Source: DATJFH01 sp035495815
Lineage (GTDB): Bacteria; Acidobacteriota; Terriglobia; Bryobacterales; Bryobacteraceae
Assembly: GCA_035495815.1 (NCBI GenBank)
Contig: DATJFH010000202.1
Coordinates: 1-20,142 of the forward strand
DNA: 20,142 nt
Direction of reading: 5' to 3'
The notes beneath the pieces are model-generated. The model was not told where the DNA came from. It did not search any database and saw only the letters and a list, made by a program, of their open reading frames with translations. Position 1 is the stretch's first letter. Every line of letters starts with the position of its first letter. Shown one piece after another: positions 1-7,499 of this stretch. Both the position numbers and the translations under genes were made by a program.

Positions 1-568
1 GCGCCGCGTGCAGATAAGCCTGAAGCACCAGGCTGCTCCCCGCGAACGCCGGATCGGCGATCTTCACCAGGCGGGCGCCCAGAGCTTCACCCATGCCCAG
101 CGAATCGCCGGCAGCGGCGGCGATGGCCTCGTTCATCTCCCGTCCGGTCTCCTCGGCCGATCCGAAGCTCCCGTCGGGCAGCGCCGCCTCCACGTCCTCG
201 CTGGTTTGGCCGGCGATGGCGATCTCGAAATCGTGAATGGCGGCCGAGCCGTTCATGGCGAACGCCGTGGCGTATCCCCGGCGCATCAGGTCGGCCAGCA
301 CCGGCGCCAGGCCGCACTTGATCACGTGCCCGCCCATGCCCCAGATGATGGGCTTGCCGGATTGCCGCGCAGCGAGCAGCGCTCGCACCACCAAGCGGAG
401 CGAGTCCGCCGCCAGGATCTTCGGCAGCGAGTCCAGCCAGCCGGAGACGCCCGCGCCCTTTTCGTACGGCGAGGCGAAGTCTTCGGCGCGGGCCTTCCCT
501 CCGCGCGCCGCGATGGGAATCGTCTTGAGGCCGGACAGATCCAGCGGTCCAATCGAATACCGGCTCAC
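1..568 (-). CDS. Deoxyhypusine-synthase-like conserved protein, 3' part missing
   Basis: The gene begins with GTG at 568-566, sharing GTGA with the uvrA stop codon, and runs off the left edge after 189 codons. An AAGGTG Shine-Dalgarno-like stretch lies just ahead inside uvrA, so translational coupling is likely. The N-terminus reads SRYSIGPLDLSGLKTIP. Further motifs are IIWGMGGHVIKCGLAPVL (about residues 79-96), DLMRRGYATAFAMNGSAAIH (about 98-117), a TSEDV motif near 125 and DGSFGSAEETGREMN near 136-150. The order strand, Gly-rich turn, helix, xxLMRRGY, NGxxxIHDFE recalls the NAD-binding part of deoxyhypusine synthase, where a similar GLAGAMV...DLIRNGY...HD pattern occurs. That assignment is from memory of the family and is moderate. 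Bacteria lack eIF5A, so such a protein would need another substrate; some bacterial relatives make homospermidine. The catalytic lysine of that family would lie in the missing part. No signal peptide or membrane segment is visible. Confidence 0.72.
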   Translation of the reverse strand, partial: MSRYSIGPLDLSGLKTIPIAARGGKARAEDFASPYEKGAGVSGWLDSLPKILAADSLRLVVRALLAARQSGKPIIWGMGGHVIKCGLAPVLADLMRRGYATAFAMNGSAAIHDFEIAIAGQTSEDVEAALPDGSFGSAEETGREMNEAIAAAAGDSLGMGEALGARLVKIADPAFAGSSLVLQAYLHAA

Positions 569-3312
569 GCCAACACCTTCGCCAGCGCCTGTCCCGTATA
601 ACTCTTCTTCACCCGGCTGACCTGTTCCGGCGTTCCCGACGCCACCACGCGCCCGCCATACTCTCCGCCGTCCGGGCCCAGATCGATGATCCAGTCCGCC
701 GTCTTGATTACGTCCAGATTGTGCTCGATCACCAGCACCGTATTGCCCAGCGCGACCAGGCGCTGCAGCACGTCCAGCAGCTTCCGCACGTCGTCGAAAT
801 GCAGCCCGGTCGTGGGTTCGTCGAGCAGGTAAAACGTCCGGCCGGTCTGTTTGCGGCTCAACTCCTTGGCCAGCTTGATGCGCTGCGCCTCGCCCCCGGA
901 AAGCGTAGTCGAGGACTGGCCCAGGTGAATGTAGCCGAGGCCGACATCATTCAGCGTCTTCAGCTTGGCTGCGATCTGCGGAATATTCTCCAGAATACCG
1001 GTGGCTTCCTCCACCGTCGCCTCCAGCATATCGGCGATCGAGTGATCCTTGTATTTCACTTCCAGCGTCTCGTGGTTATATCGGCGTCCGCGGCAGACAT
1101 CGCAGGTGACGTACACGTCGGGAAGGAAATTCATCTCGATGCGCTTGAGCCCGTCGCCCTGGCAGGCTTCACAGCGCCCGCCCTTCACGTTGAAGCTGAA
1201 CCGGCCCGGCTTGTACCCTCGCTCGCGCGACTCGGGGAGCATGGCGTAGAGGTCCCGGATCAGGGTAAACAGGCCCGTGTAGGTCGCCGGATTGGACCGC
1301 GGCGTGCGGCCGATCGGCGATTGATCGATGCGGATCACCTTGTCGATGTGAGCGAGGCCGCGAATCTCCTGGTAGCCCTCCGCGTGCGCGCCGCTGCCAT
1401 AGATCTCGCGCGCCATGGCGCGGTAAAGGATGTCGTTCACCAGCGTCGATTTCCCGCTGCCGGAAACGCCGGTGACCACCGTCAGCAGGCCCAGCGGAAT
1501 CTCCACCTCGATGTTCTTGAGATTATGCCGGTGCGCTCCGATCACCGTCAGTCTGCCCAGCCCGGCCGGCCGCCGCTGCTCCGGTAGAGAAATCGCTTTC
1601 GCTCCGGAGAGGTATTGTCCGGTCAGCGAATTCGGATCCCGGGCGATCTGACCCGGCTGCCCCTGCGCAACCAGATGGCCCCCCAGCCGTCCGGCGCCGG
1701 GGCCCAGATCCAGCACGTAATCGGCCCGCTCGATCGTCTCCGCGTCGTGCTCCACCACCAGCACCGTGTTCCCCATGTCGCGCAGGTGGGTGAGCGTTTC
1801 GAGCAGGCGCTCGTTATCCCGCGGATGCAGCCCGATGGACGGTTCGTCGAGCACGTACAGCACGCCGCGCAACCGGGAGCCGATTTGCGTGGCCAGCCGG
1901 ATGCGCTGGCCCTCCCCGCCGGAGAGCGTGGCCGCGGACCGGTCCAGGCTCAGGTAATCCAAGCCCACTGCAGAGAGAAACTCCAGCCGGTTGCGAATCT
2001 CATCCACCAGCCGCCCCACGATTTGCGATTCCCGTGCGGTGAATTGCCAGCTGCGTACCGTGAGCAAAGCCCTCGAAACCGGCATTTCCGTGAAATCGGC
2101 GATCGAGAGTTCCTTCACGCGCACGGCCAGACTGGCGGCCTGGAGGCGCCTGCCGCCGCAGTCCTTGCACTTGATCAGCGACATGAAGGGCTCCATCGTT
2201 TCGCGCTCTTCTGCGTAGGAGTGGTCGTACTTCTGTTTCAGCAGCTGCACGGCGCCGTGACGTCCGCTTTCGCCTTCGAGCAGCAGCGACCGGTCGCGGT
2301 CGCTGAGGCTGCGAAAGGGAGTGGAGAGCCGGATATCGTTGCGCTTGGCCAGGCTCTCGATGGTCCATTGCGAGAACGAGAGGTCCAACTCCGGCGCCAG
2401 GGCGCCTTTGAGGAATGGCTTGGCCGGATTCACGATGATCTTGTCCGGATCGAACATCCACAGGCTGCCCAGCCCCTGGCATCGCTCGCAGGCGCCGAAA
2501 CGGCTGTTGAAGGAGAACGACCGCGGCTCGAGCTGAGGGACGCTGGCGCCGCACTCGGGACAGGCCAGCTTCAGCGAGTACAGCCTGTCTTCTCCGTTCA
2601 CGATGGCGATTACCACCAATCCATTAGCCAGCTTCGTGGCTGTTTCAATGGAGGCTTCGAGCCGCTGCTGGATACCGGGCTTCACCAGCAGCCGGTCCAC
2701 CATCACTTCGATGGTGTGATTCTTCCGGCGGTCCAGGGGGATGTCCTCGTCGAGCGACCGCAGGACTCCATCCACCCGGGCGCGAACGAAGCCCTGCCGC
2801 ATCAGCTTTTCCAGCTCTTTCTTGTACTCGCCCTTACGCCCCCGAACCACCGGCGCGAGCACCATGATGCGGTCTTCGGGAGTGAGCGACAGCACCTGCT
2901 GCACGATCTGCTCGGTGGTCTGCTGCGAAATCTGGCGCCCGCATTCCGGGCAGTGCGGCACGCCGACCGATGAATAAAGCAGCCGCAGATAATCGTAGAT
3001 CTCGGTAATCGTGCCCACGGTCGAACGGGGGCTGCGGCTGGTGGTCTTCTGCTCGATGGAAATCGCCGGACTAAGCCCCTCGATCGAATCGACTTCGGGC
3101 CGTTCCATCTGGTCGAGGAACTGGCGGGCGTAGGTGGAGAGCGTCTCCACGTAGCGCCGCTGGCCTTCCGCGTAGATGGTGTCGAACGCCAGCGACGACT
3201 TGCCCGAGCCGCTCAATCCGGTAATCACGGTCAGGCTGTTACGCGGTATTTCGACATCGATGTTTTTTAGATTGTGCTGACGCGCGCCATGCACGCTGAT
3301 CCGGTCCAGCAT
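565..3312 (-). CDS. uvrA: UvrA, excinuclease ABC subunit A
   Basis: This is the DNA-damage sensor of nucleotide excision repair: a cytoplasmic ATPase dimer that loads UvrB on lesions. The 915 residues are near the usual length of about 940. Walker A1 is GLSGSGKS at residues 32-39 and a second, GVSGSGKST, is near 610. ABC signatures LSGGEGQRI (about 460) and LSGGEAQRI (about 805) are present, each followed by a Walker B LDEP motif. Zinc modules are visible: C251/C254 with C275/C278, and the insertion-domain CEAC...CDVC set near 710-740. All core motifs are intact, so the gene looks functional. The ATG is preceded by seven A residues and no Shine-Dalgarno sequence. The N-terminus MLDRISVHGARQHNLKNIDV is the normal UvrA beginning, so the start is secure. 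The last codons overlap the downstream deoxyhypusine-synthase-like gene by four bases. I see no LexA-type box upstream. Confidence 0.98.
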   Translation of the reverse strand: MLDRISVHGARQHNLKNIDVEIPRNSLTVITGLSGSGKSSLAFDTIYAEGQRRYVETLSTYARQFLDQMERPEVDSIEGLSPAISIEQKTTSRSPRSTVGTITEIYDYLRLLYSSVGVPHCPECGRQISQQTTEQIVQQVLSLTPEDRIMVLAPVVRGRKGEYKKELEKLMRQGFVRARVDGVLRSLDEDIPLDRRKNHTIEVMVDRLLVKPGIQQRLEASIETATKLANGLVVIAIVNGEDRLYSLKLACPECGASVPQLEPRSFSFNSRFGACERCQGLGSLWMFDPDKIIVNPAKPFLKGALAPELDLSFSQWTIESLAKRNDIRLSTPFRSLSDRDRSLLLEGESGRHGAVQLLKQKYDHSYAEERETMEPFMSLIKCKDCGGRRLQAASLAVRVKELSIADFTEMPVSRALLTVRSWQFTARESQIVGRLVDEIRNRLEFLSAVGLDYLSLDRSAATLSGGEGQRIRLATQIGSRLRGVLYVLDEPSIGLHPRDNERLLETLTHLRDMGNTVLVVEHDAETIERADYVLDLGPGAGRLGGHLVAQGQPGQIARDPNSLTGQYLSGAKAISLPEQRRPAGLGRLTVIGAHRHNLKNIEVEIPLGLLTVVTGVSGSGKSTLVNDILYRAMAREIYGSGAHAEGYQEIRGLAHIDKVIRIDQSPIGRTPRSNPATYTGLFTLIRDLYAMLPESRERGYKPGRFSFNVKGGRCEACQGDGLKRIEMNFLPDVYVTCDVCRGRRYNHETLEVKYKDHSIADMLEATVEEATGILENIPQIAAKLKTLNDVGLGYIHLGQSSTTLSGGEAQRIKLAKELSRKQTGRTFYLLDEPTTGLHFDDVRKLLDVLQRLVALGNTVLVIEHNLDVIKTADWIIDLGPDGGEYGGRVVASGTPEQVSRVKKSYTGQALAKVLA

Positions 3313-3439
3313 TTTTTTTGGAAGTTCGCAGATACCAGGCTCGCCCTGCCGGCGTCGGCATTCATCAAACTTTATTTAAAACTATTGTCACGCGAGTTGC
3401 ATCCCCTTGGCAAATTTCGATATAAAGGGGCAAACACCC
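3313..3439. promoter_or_regulatory. Divergent promoter region between uvrA and the zinc-ribbon gene
   Basis: These 127 bases separate two genes that diverge. The centre (about 3361-3426) is markedly more AT-rich than the surroundings, with TTTATTTAAAACTATTG at 3371-3387 and GATATAAAG at 3419-3427, so it probably carries both promoters. Candidate boxes exist: TTGCAT at 3397-3402 with TATAAA at 3421-3426 on the plus strand, and TTGCCA with TGACAAT on the minus strand. None is convincing enough to fix a start site, and the TATAAA box is too close to the zinc-ribbon ATG to leave room for its ribosome-binding site. No clear operator is seen. Confidence 0.4.
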
Positions 3440-3844
3440 ATGAGGGATTGTTTAAGCTGCGGGGGCGACCTTGTACGGGTGCGCCGGACTTTCCTCGAGA
3501 AGTTCGCCTATCATGCAGTCCTGAAGTGCAAGCAATGCGGAAGCAGGGAAACACGCGATCAGTGGTTCCTGTTCCTCTTCGGAAGGAAGAGCCGCTGCCC
3601 GCGCTGCGGCAGCTTCCGGGTGGAAAAGCTGCGAGGTGTGGATCACATCGACCCCATGTACCGGAATCCGCTCAGCCGGCTGCAAAAGTACATCGGGGGA
3701 AATCTTCACTGGTGCCCGTTCTGCCGCCTCCAGTTCTATGACATCCGCAAGAAGGAGCCGACCGTGAAGCGCTCCCCGCGCGCAGCGAGTCCGCCTCCGG
3801 CTGCCGTCGCTCCGGCTACGGATATGGCCAAATCGGGTGACTGA
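3440..3844 (+). CDS. Small double zinc-ribbon protein of unknown function
   Basis: I chose the ATG at 3440 because AAAGGGG at 3424-3430 sits nine bases upstream. An in-frame TTG at 3407 would add 11 residues but has no better ribosome-binding site. The 134-residue product has four CxxC pairs: C4/C7, C30/C33, C53/C56 and C92/C95. This fits two zinc ribbons, the first possibly formed by pairs one and two. Between pairs three and four is a HIDPM motif (residues 69-73), and the last pair is followed by RLQFYD. The C-terminal 35 residues are Ala/Pro-rich and probably disordered. There is no signal peptide or membrane helix, so it is likely cytosolic. I recall related small proteins in Acidobacteria genomes but no function. 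It may bind nucleic acid or be a metal-binding adaptor. Its last 29 bases overlap the end of the convergent SDR gene. Confidence 0.8.
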   Translation: MRDCLSCGGDLVRVRRTFLEKFAYHAVLKCKQCGSRETRDQWFLFLFGRKSRCPRCGSFRVEKLRGVDHIDPMYRNPLSRLQKYIGGNLHWCPFCRLQFYDIRKKEPTVKRSPRAASPPPAAVAPATDMAKSGD

Positions 3845-4589
3845 ATAATCCACCATCCACCCAAATCGTCTGCCCGGTGATGAAACCGGCGGCATCGCTC
3901 GCCAGAAACGCCACCGTGCGGGCGATGTCGGAAGGCAATCCGACCCGGCCGAGCGGCGTCAGCTTGGCCCAGGTTCCGGCGTAATCCCCCGTCTCGTGCA
4001 TCGTCCGTTCGATTTCTACCGCTCCCGGCGCCACGCAATTCACCGTAATCCCGTACTTGCCGAGTTCGATGGCGCTCGATTTGGTAAACATGTCGATTCC
4101 GCCCTTACTGGCGGTGTAGTCGACCAGATTCGGGAACGGGATCTTGTTGCAGCCGGATCCGATATTGATAATGCGACCCGAGCCCTGGTCCTTCATCCGG
4201 CGGCCGGCCCGCTGGGTACAGAGGAAACAGCCCTTGAGATTCGTCTGGATGGTACGGTCCCATTCGGACTCTTCCAGGTCGAGCAGCGGCTTCCAGGTTT
4301 GTACCCCGGCGTTGTTGACCAGGATGTCGAGACGGGAAAAACCGGCGTCAACCTCGGCAAACATGCGGTCGACGTCCGGGGCGATCCCGACGTTGGCCTT
4401 GACGGCGAAGGCCTTGCGTCCGAGAGCGGTGATTTCCGCTACGGCGGCGGCGGCGCCGGCGGCGTCTGAGTGATAGTTGACCGCGACGTCGCACCCGCAG
4501 CGGGCCAGTTCGAGCGCGATTCCTTTACCGATGCCCTTGCTGGCTCCCGTAACCAAAGCAATCTTCGAATCCAGTGTCGGCGCTGGCAC
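3816..4589 (-). CDS. SDR-family NAD(P)-dependent oxidoreductase
   Basis: This is a classical short-chain dehydrogenase/reductase of 257 residues, resembling glucose 1-dehydrogenase or 3-oxoacyl-ACP reductase (FabG-like) proteins. The cofactor motif TGASKGIG is at residues 14-21 and NNAG at 92-95. The catalytic tetrad is N117, S145, Y158 and K162 (YTASK). The C-terminus has the usual GQTIWVDGGLF. The substrate cannot be read from sequence. The open frame continues upstream to an ATG at 4718, but that extension is Arg-rich and unlike the family. I therefore take GTG at 4589, nine residues before the first beta strand. A GAGGAA directly abuts this GTG, too close for a good Shine-Dalgarno, while TATACT lies six bases upstream, so a leaderless transcript is possible. 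The stop lies inside the convergent zinc-ribbon gene. Confidence 0.93.
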   Translation of the reverse strand: MPAPTLDSKIALVTGASKGIGKGIALELARCGCDVAVNYHSDAAGAAAAVAEITALGRKAFAVKANVGIAPDVDRMFAEVDAGFSRLDILVNNAGVQTWKPLLDLEESEWDRTIQTNLKGCFLCTQRAGRRMKDQGSGRIINIGSGCNKIPFPNLVDYTASKGGIDMFTKSSAIELGKYGITVNCVAPGAVEIERTMHETGDYAGTWAKLTPLGRVGLPSDIARTVAFLASDAAGFITGQTIWVDGGLFSHPIWPYP

Positions 4590-4688
4590 TTCCTCAGTAT
4601 AGTAAGCGGCGCGCCGGTTCCGGGTCCGGATCGAAGCGCGGCCTTCGCGCCGGCAGCGGCGGAACCGGCTGGCCTCCCGTACTTCGGA

Positions 4689-4694
4689 TATAAT
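4689..4694 (+). promoter_or_regulatory. Predicted -10 box of the ppiD-dedA operon
   Basis: TATAAT is a perfect sigma-70 -10 hexamer, giving an expected transcript start near 4700 and a leader of about 60 bases. No good -35 hexamer lies 16-18 bases upstream, where the DNA is GC-rich. A gapless palindrome with one central base, AAGGA-A-TCCTT, covers 4699-4709 at the predicted start site. A 7-base inverted repeat, ACTTCGG (4681-4687) and CCGAAGT (4722-4728), flanks the whole element. These could be operator half-sites, which is inference. Confidence 0.5.
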
Positions 4695-4762
4695 CAATAA
4701 GGAATCCTTCCAGACCAAAGCCCGAAGTTCGCCATCTGGAAGCCCCAGGAGATTTTCACAAC

Positions 4763-6694
4763 ATGTTCGATCTGTTCCGCAGCCGCGACAAGGCTGTGCG
4801 CTTTTTTCTCACCGCCCTGCTGTCGCTGGTAGCTCTTTCCATGGTTGCTTACCTCATTCCGGGGTACGGCGGATCCGGCGCAACGCCTAACGATAATGTC
4901 GTCGCCGAGGTCGGTAAACATAAAGTCACTGTCCGGGATGTCCAGCTGGCCATTCGGGCGGCCACCAAGAACCGTGAGATGCCGCCCCAGTTGATGGCCC
5001 ATTACATTCCCCAGATGATCGAGCAGATGATCACGGAAAAGGCCATGATCTATGAGGCGAACCGGCTCGGGTTCCAGGTCAGCGAGGCCGATACCGCCAA
5101 GGCCATCCGGGACCAGATGCCCGCCATGTTTCCCAACGGCGCCTTCGTGGGAAAGGAAGCCTACGCCGCCGCGCTGGCCCAGCAGGATATGACGATCCCG
5201 GAATTCGAGGAGTACATGGCGAACCAGATCCTGCTCAACCGCCTGCGCAGCGTGGTGCTGGAATCCACCGTCGTCTCCCGGGCGGATATCGAGCGGGAGT
5301 TTCGCCGGAAGAATGAAAAGGCGACGATCGAATACGTGAAGGTCGATCCGGCCAAAATCAAGGCCGGCATCCAGCTCAGTCCGGAGGAGATGCGGGACTA
5401 TTACGAGAAAAACAAAGCGACGTTTACGATTCCCGAAAAACGCGGGATGAAGCTGGTCGTGCTCGATCCTGCCAAAATCACGGAGGCGGTCAGCGTCTCC
5501 GACGAGCAGGTCCGCCGCGCTTATGAGCAGAACAAGGACCGCTATCGCACGCCCGAGCGTGTGAAGGCAAGGCATATCCTGTTGATGACTTCCGGCAAGT
5601 CCCCGCAGGAAGAGGCCAAAATCAAAGCGCAGGCCGAGGACGTGCTGAAGCAGCTGAAGTCCGGCGGCAATTTCGCCGAACTGGCGAAGAAATATTCCGA
5701 GGATCCCGGGTCGAAGGACAAAGGCGGTGATCTCGATTGGGTGGTCCGGGGCCAGACCGTGCCGGAGTTCGAGAAGGCGCTGTATGCTTTGAAGCCGAAC
5801 GAGATCAGCAGCATCGTCAAGACACAATACGGATTTCATATCATCCAGGCGCTCGAGAAACAGGACGCGCATCTCAAGTCGCTCGATGAAGTGAAAGCCG
5901 AGTTGATCACCGAGCTGAAAAAGCAAATGGGCCAGAACCAGATACAGACGGCGCTCGACAGCGCGGCCGCGGCTCTGAAGAAGAATCCCGATCAGGTCGA
6001 CCAGATTGCCGCGCAGTATCATCTGAGCGTCACCAACGTCGAAAAAGCCGGCGCGGGGGACCCGGTGCCTGAAGTCGGCGTCAACCGCGACTTTGAAGAG
6101 GCGGTTTCGTCGCTCAAGAAGGGAGAAGTCTCGCAGGCGGTGGCGGCTCCCGGGAACCGCATGGTAATCGCCGTGATCACGAACGTTTTCCCGGCCCATC
6201 CGGCGACTTTCGAAGAGGCCGAAAGCCAGATCCGTCCGGCGCTGCTCCAGGACAAGGCAAATCGCCTGGTGATGGAGAAGGGCGACGAGCTGGCCGCGAA
6301 AGTACGGGCGGCCAACGGAGACCTGAAGAAGGTCGCGCAATCGATGGGACTGCAGTACGTGGCCGCGCCCGAGTTCACGCGGAACGGCGCAATCGAGGGA
6401 CTGGGATCGCCCGACGCCATTCCGGAGATCTTCACCAAGCCGGCCGGAACCATTTTCGGACCGACCATGGTCGGCGGCTTCCGCGTGGTCGGAAAAGTGA
6501 CCGCGCGCATCGAGCCCAACCTGGCCGAGCTGCCCGCTCAGACCGACGCCATCCGGGACGACATCAAGCACACCAAGGCCCGGGAGAGAAACGCGCTGTT
6601 CGAAGACGGCCTCCGGCAGCAGATGATGAAAGATGGAAAGATCAAAATCCACACCGAAGTGATGAAGCGGCTCACCGCCAATTACCGCGGCTAA
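4763..6694 (+). CDS. PpiD/SurA-type periplasmic peptidyl-prolyl isomerase, membrane-anchored
   Basis: This 643-residue protein matches the PpiD layout (E. coli PpiD is 623 residues): a short cytoplasmic N-terminus, one membrane helix (about residues 13-34), a SurA_N-like helical chaperone region (about 45-250), one parvulin PpiC domain (about 268-366) and a long C-terminal chaperone region. In the parvulin domain ARHILLM (H271), FAELAKKYSEDPGSKDKGGDL and GFHII (H359) are conserved. The role is to hold and isomerise prolines in newly exported proteins at the outer face of the inner membrane, here probably to help outer-membrane receptors fold. The ATG is supported by AGGAG at 4747-4751, 11 bases upstream. 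A TATAAT box at 4689-4694 probably drives it. The dedA gene follows after six bases. I leave the symbol blank because orthology with enterobacterial ppiD is not certain. Confidence 0.93.
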   Translation: MFDLFRSRDKAVRFFLTALLSLVALSMVAYLIPGYGGSGATPNDNVVAEVGKHKVTVRDVQLAIRAATKNREMPPQLMAHYIPQMIEQMITEKAMIYEANRLGFQVSEADTAKAIRDQMPAMFPNGAFVGKEAYAAALAQQDMTIPEFEEYMANQILLNRLRSVVLESTVVSRADIEREFRRKNEKATIEYVKVDPAKIKAGIQLSPEEMRDYYEKNKATFTIPEKRGMKLVVLDPAKITEAVSVSDEQVRRAYEQNKDRYRTPERVKARHILLMTSGKSPQEEAKIKAQAEDVLKQLKSGGNFAELAKKYSEDPGSKDKGGDLDWVVRGQTVPEFEKALYALKPNEISSIVKTQYGFHIIQALEKQDAHLKSLDEVKAELITELKKQMGQNQIQTALDSAAAALKKNPDQVDQIAAQYHLSVTNVEKAGAGDPVPEVGVNRDFEEAVSSLKKGEVSQAVAAPGNRMVIAVITNVFPAHPATFEEAESQIRPALLQDKANRLVMEKGDELAAKVRAANGDLKKVAQSMGLQYVAAPEFTRNGAIEGLGSPDAIPEIFTKPAGTIFGPTMVGGFRVVGKVTARIEPNLAELPAQTDAIRDDIKHTKARERNALFEDGLRQQMMKDGKIKIHTEVMKRLTANYRG

Positions 6695-6700
6695 CTCCGG

Positions 6701-7354
6701 ATGGACTCCATAATCGAGGCGATCCGCGCCTTAACCAGTCCCGACCAGCTTATCCACCTGCTCGCGCCGCTGTTCTCGAGCTGGATCGGGTACGCGCTCC
6801 TGTTCGCCATCGTCTTCGCGGAAACGGGTTTGCTCGTCGGGTTTTTCCTGCCCGGCGATTCGCTGCTGTTCCTGGTCGGGACGGTGGCCGGCGCGGGCGA
6901 CCTGGACATTCTGGCGGTGAACGCCGTCCTGATGACGGCCGCCATTCTGGGCGATACGGTGGGGTACACGCTGGGCCGGCAGACCGGCCCGCGCATCTTC
7001 AGCCGCCCGGATTCGCGTCTCTTCCGCCGGGAGCACCTGCAGCGGACCCACGCGTTCTACGAGAAGCACGGCGGGAAAACGATCATTTACGCGCGCTTCG
7101 TCCCGATCGTCCGAACCTTCGCCCCCTTTGTTGCCGGTGTGGGCAAGATGGATTACAGCCGCTTTCTTTCATTCAACATCTTCGGCGGGATTGGCTGGGT
7201 GTTCGCCATGACGATGTTGGGATATGGTCTGGGTGGCATCCCGATCATCAAACAGCACCTGGAAAAGGTCATCCTGCTGATCATCTTTCTTTCGGTGGCC
7301 CCGATGCTGGCCGAAGCCGTGAAGGCGTACCGGAAGGCCAAGGCTCCGGTTTAA
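6701..7354 (+). CDS. DedA/SNARE-associated family inner-membrane protein
   Basis: This 217-residue multi-spanning protein belongs to the DedA (VTT domain) family, proposed as undecaprenyl-phosphate or phospholipid flippases/transporters linked to proton motive force. The signature GLLVGFFLPGDSLLF is at residues 43-57 and ARFVPIVRTFAPFVAGVGKM at 131-150. E41, D53, R132 and R138 fit, with a constant offset of two, the residues E39, D51, R130 and R136 reported as essential in E. coli YqjA/YghB. Hydrophobic segments are at about 30-62, 70-92, 140-175 and 188-206. The start is six bases after the ppiD stop with no strong Shine-Dalgarno, so it is probably translated by coupling. The pairing with PpiD suggests a shared envelope-homeostasis job. 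Confidence 0.95.
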   Translation: MDSIIEAIRALTSPDQLIHLLAPLFSSWIGYALLFAIVFAETGLLVGFFLPGDSLLFLVGTVAGAGDLDILAVNAVLMTAAILGDTVGYTLGRQTGPRIFSRPDSRLFRREHLQRTHAFYEKHGGKTIIYARFVPIVRTFAPFVAGVGKMDYSRFLSFNIFGGIGWVFAMTMLGYGLGGIPIIKQHLEKVILLIIFLSVAPMLAEAVKAYRKAKAPV

Positions 7355-7392
7355 AACAGACGCCGGCGAGCAGCACGGCATTCTGGTGATCC

Positions 7393-7406
7393 CGGCTGCC
7401 TAGCCG
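7393..7406 (+). terminator. Weak hairpin after dedA
   Basis: CGGCT-GCCT-AGCCG forms a perfect 5-base-pair stem with a 4-base loop, 39 bases after the dedA stop. It is followed by AAAAGG, not a T-run, so it is at most a weak or Rho-assisted terminator. The 145-base gap (7355-7499) also holds TGGACA at 7416-7421 and TACAAG at 7438-7443, a possible but poor promoter for the following HD gene. Confidence 0.25.
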
Positions 7407-7499
7407 AAAAGGTCGTGGACAAGGCTCTCGAACACGATACAAGAGGCGCCGCGGCGGCAAGCCATAAAACGCCGGCGGGCGATTGTGTCAAACTGAAAA

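Noticed and set aside
8..601. Plus-strand frame of 197 codons at the left edge
   Set aside because: The minus strand here encodes a structured protein coupled to uvrA, while the plus frame is Arg/Ala-rich and without motifs.
1615..2973. A 452-codon plus-strand frame opposite uvrA
   Set aside because: It mirrors uvrA codon structure, shows no domain and has Arg/Gln/His-rich composition, so it is an antisense shadow.
3313..3420. LexA/SOS box search upstream of uvrA
   Set aside because: A single GAAC occurs but no paired half-site with proper spacing is visible, so SOS control cannot be claimed.
4590..4718. N-terminal extension of the SDR protein to an ATG at 4718
   Set aside because: The added 43 residues are Arg-rich, not family-like, and would run through the GC-rich region of the divergent ppiD promoter.
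4694..6652. A 652-codon open frame on the minus strand opposite the whole ppiD-like gene
   Set aside because: The product has no recognisable domain and is rich in Arg, Leu, Gly and His, as expected from the reverse strand of a GC-biased gene. The plus-strand frame is a clear PpiD homologue with promoter and Shine-Dalgarno.
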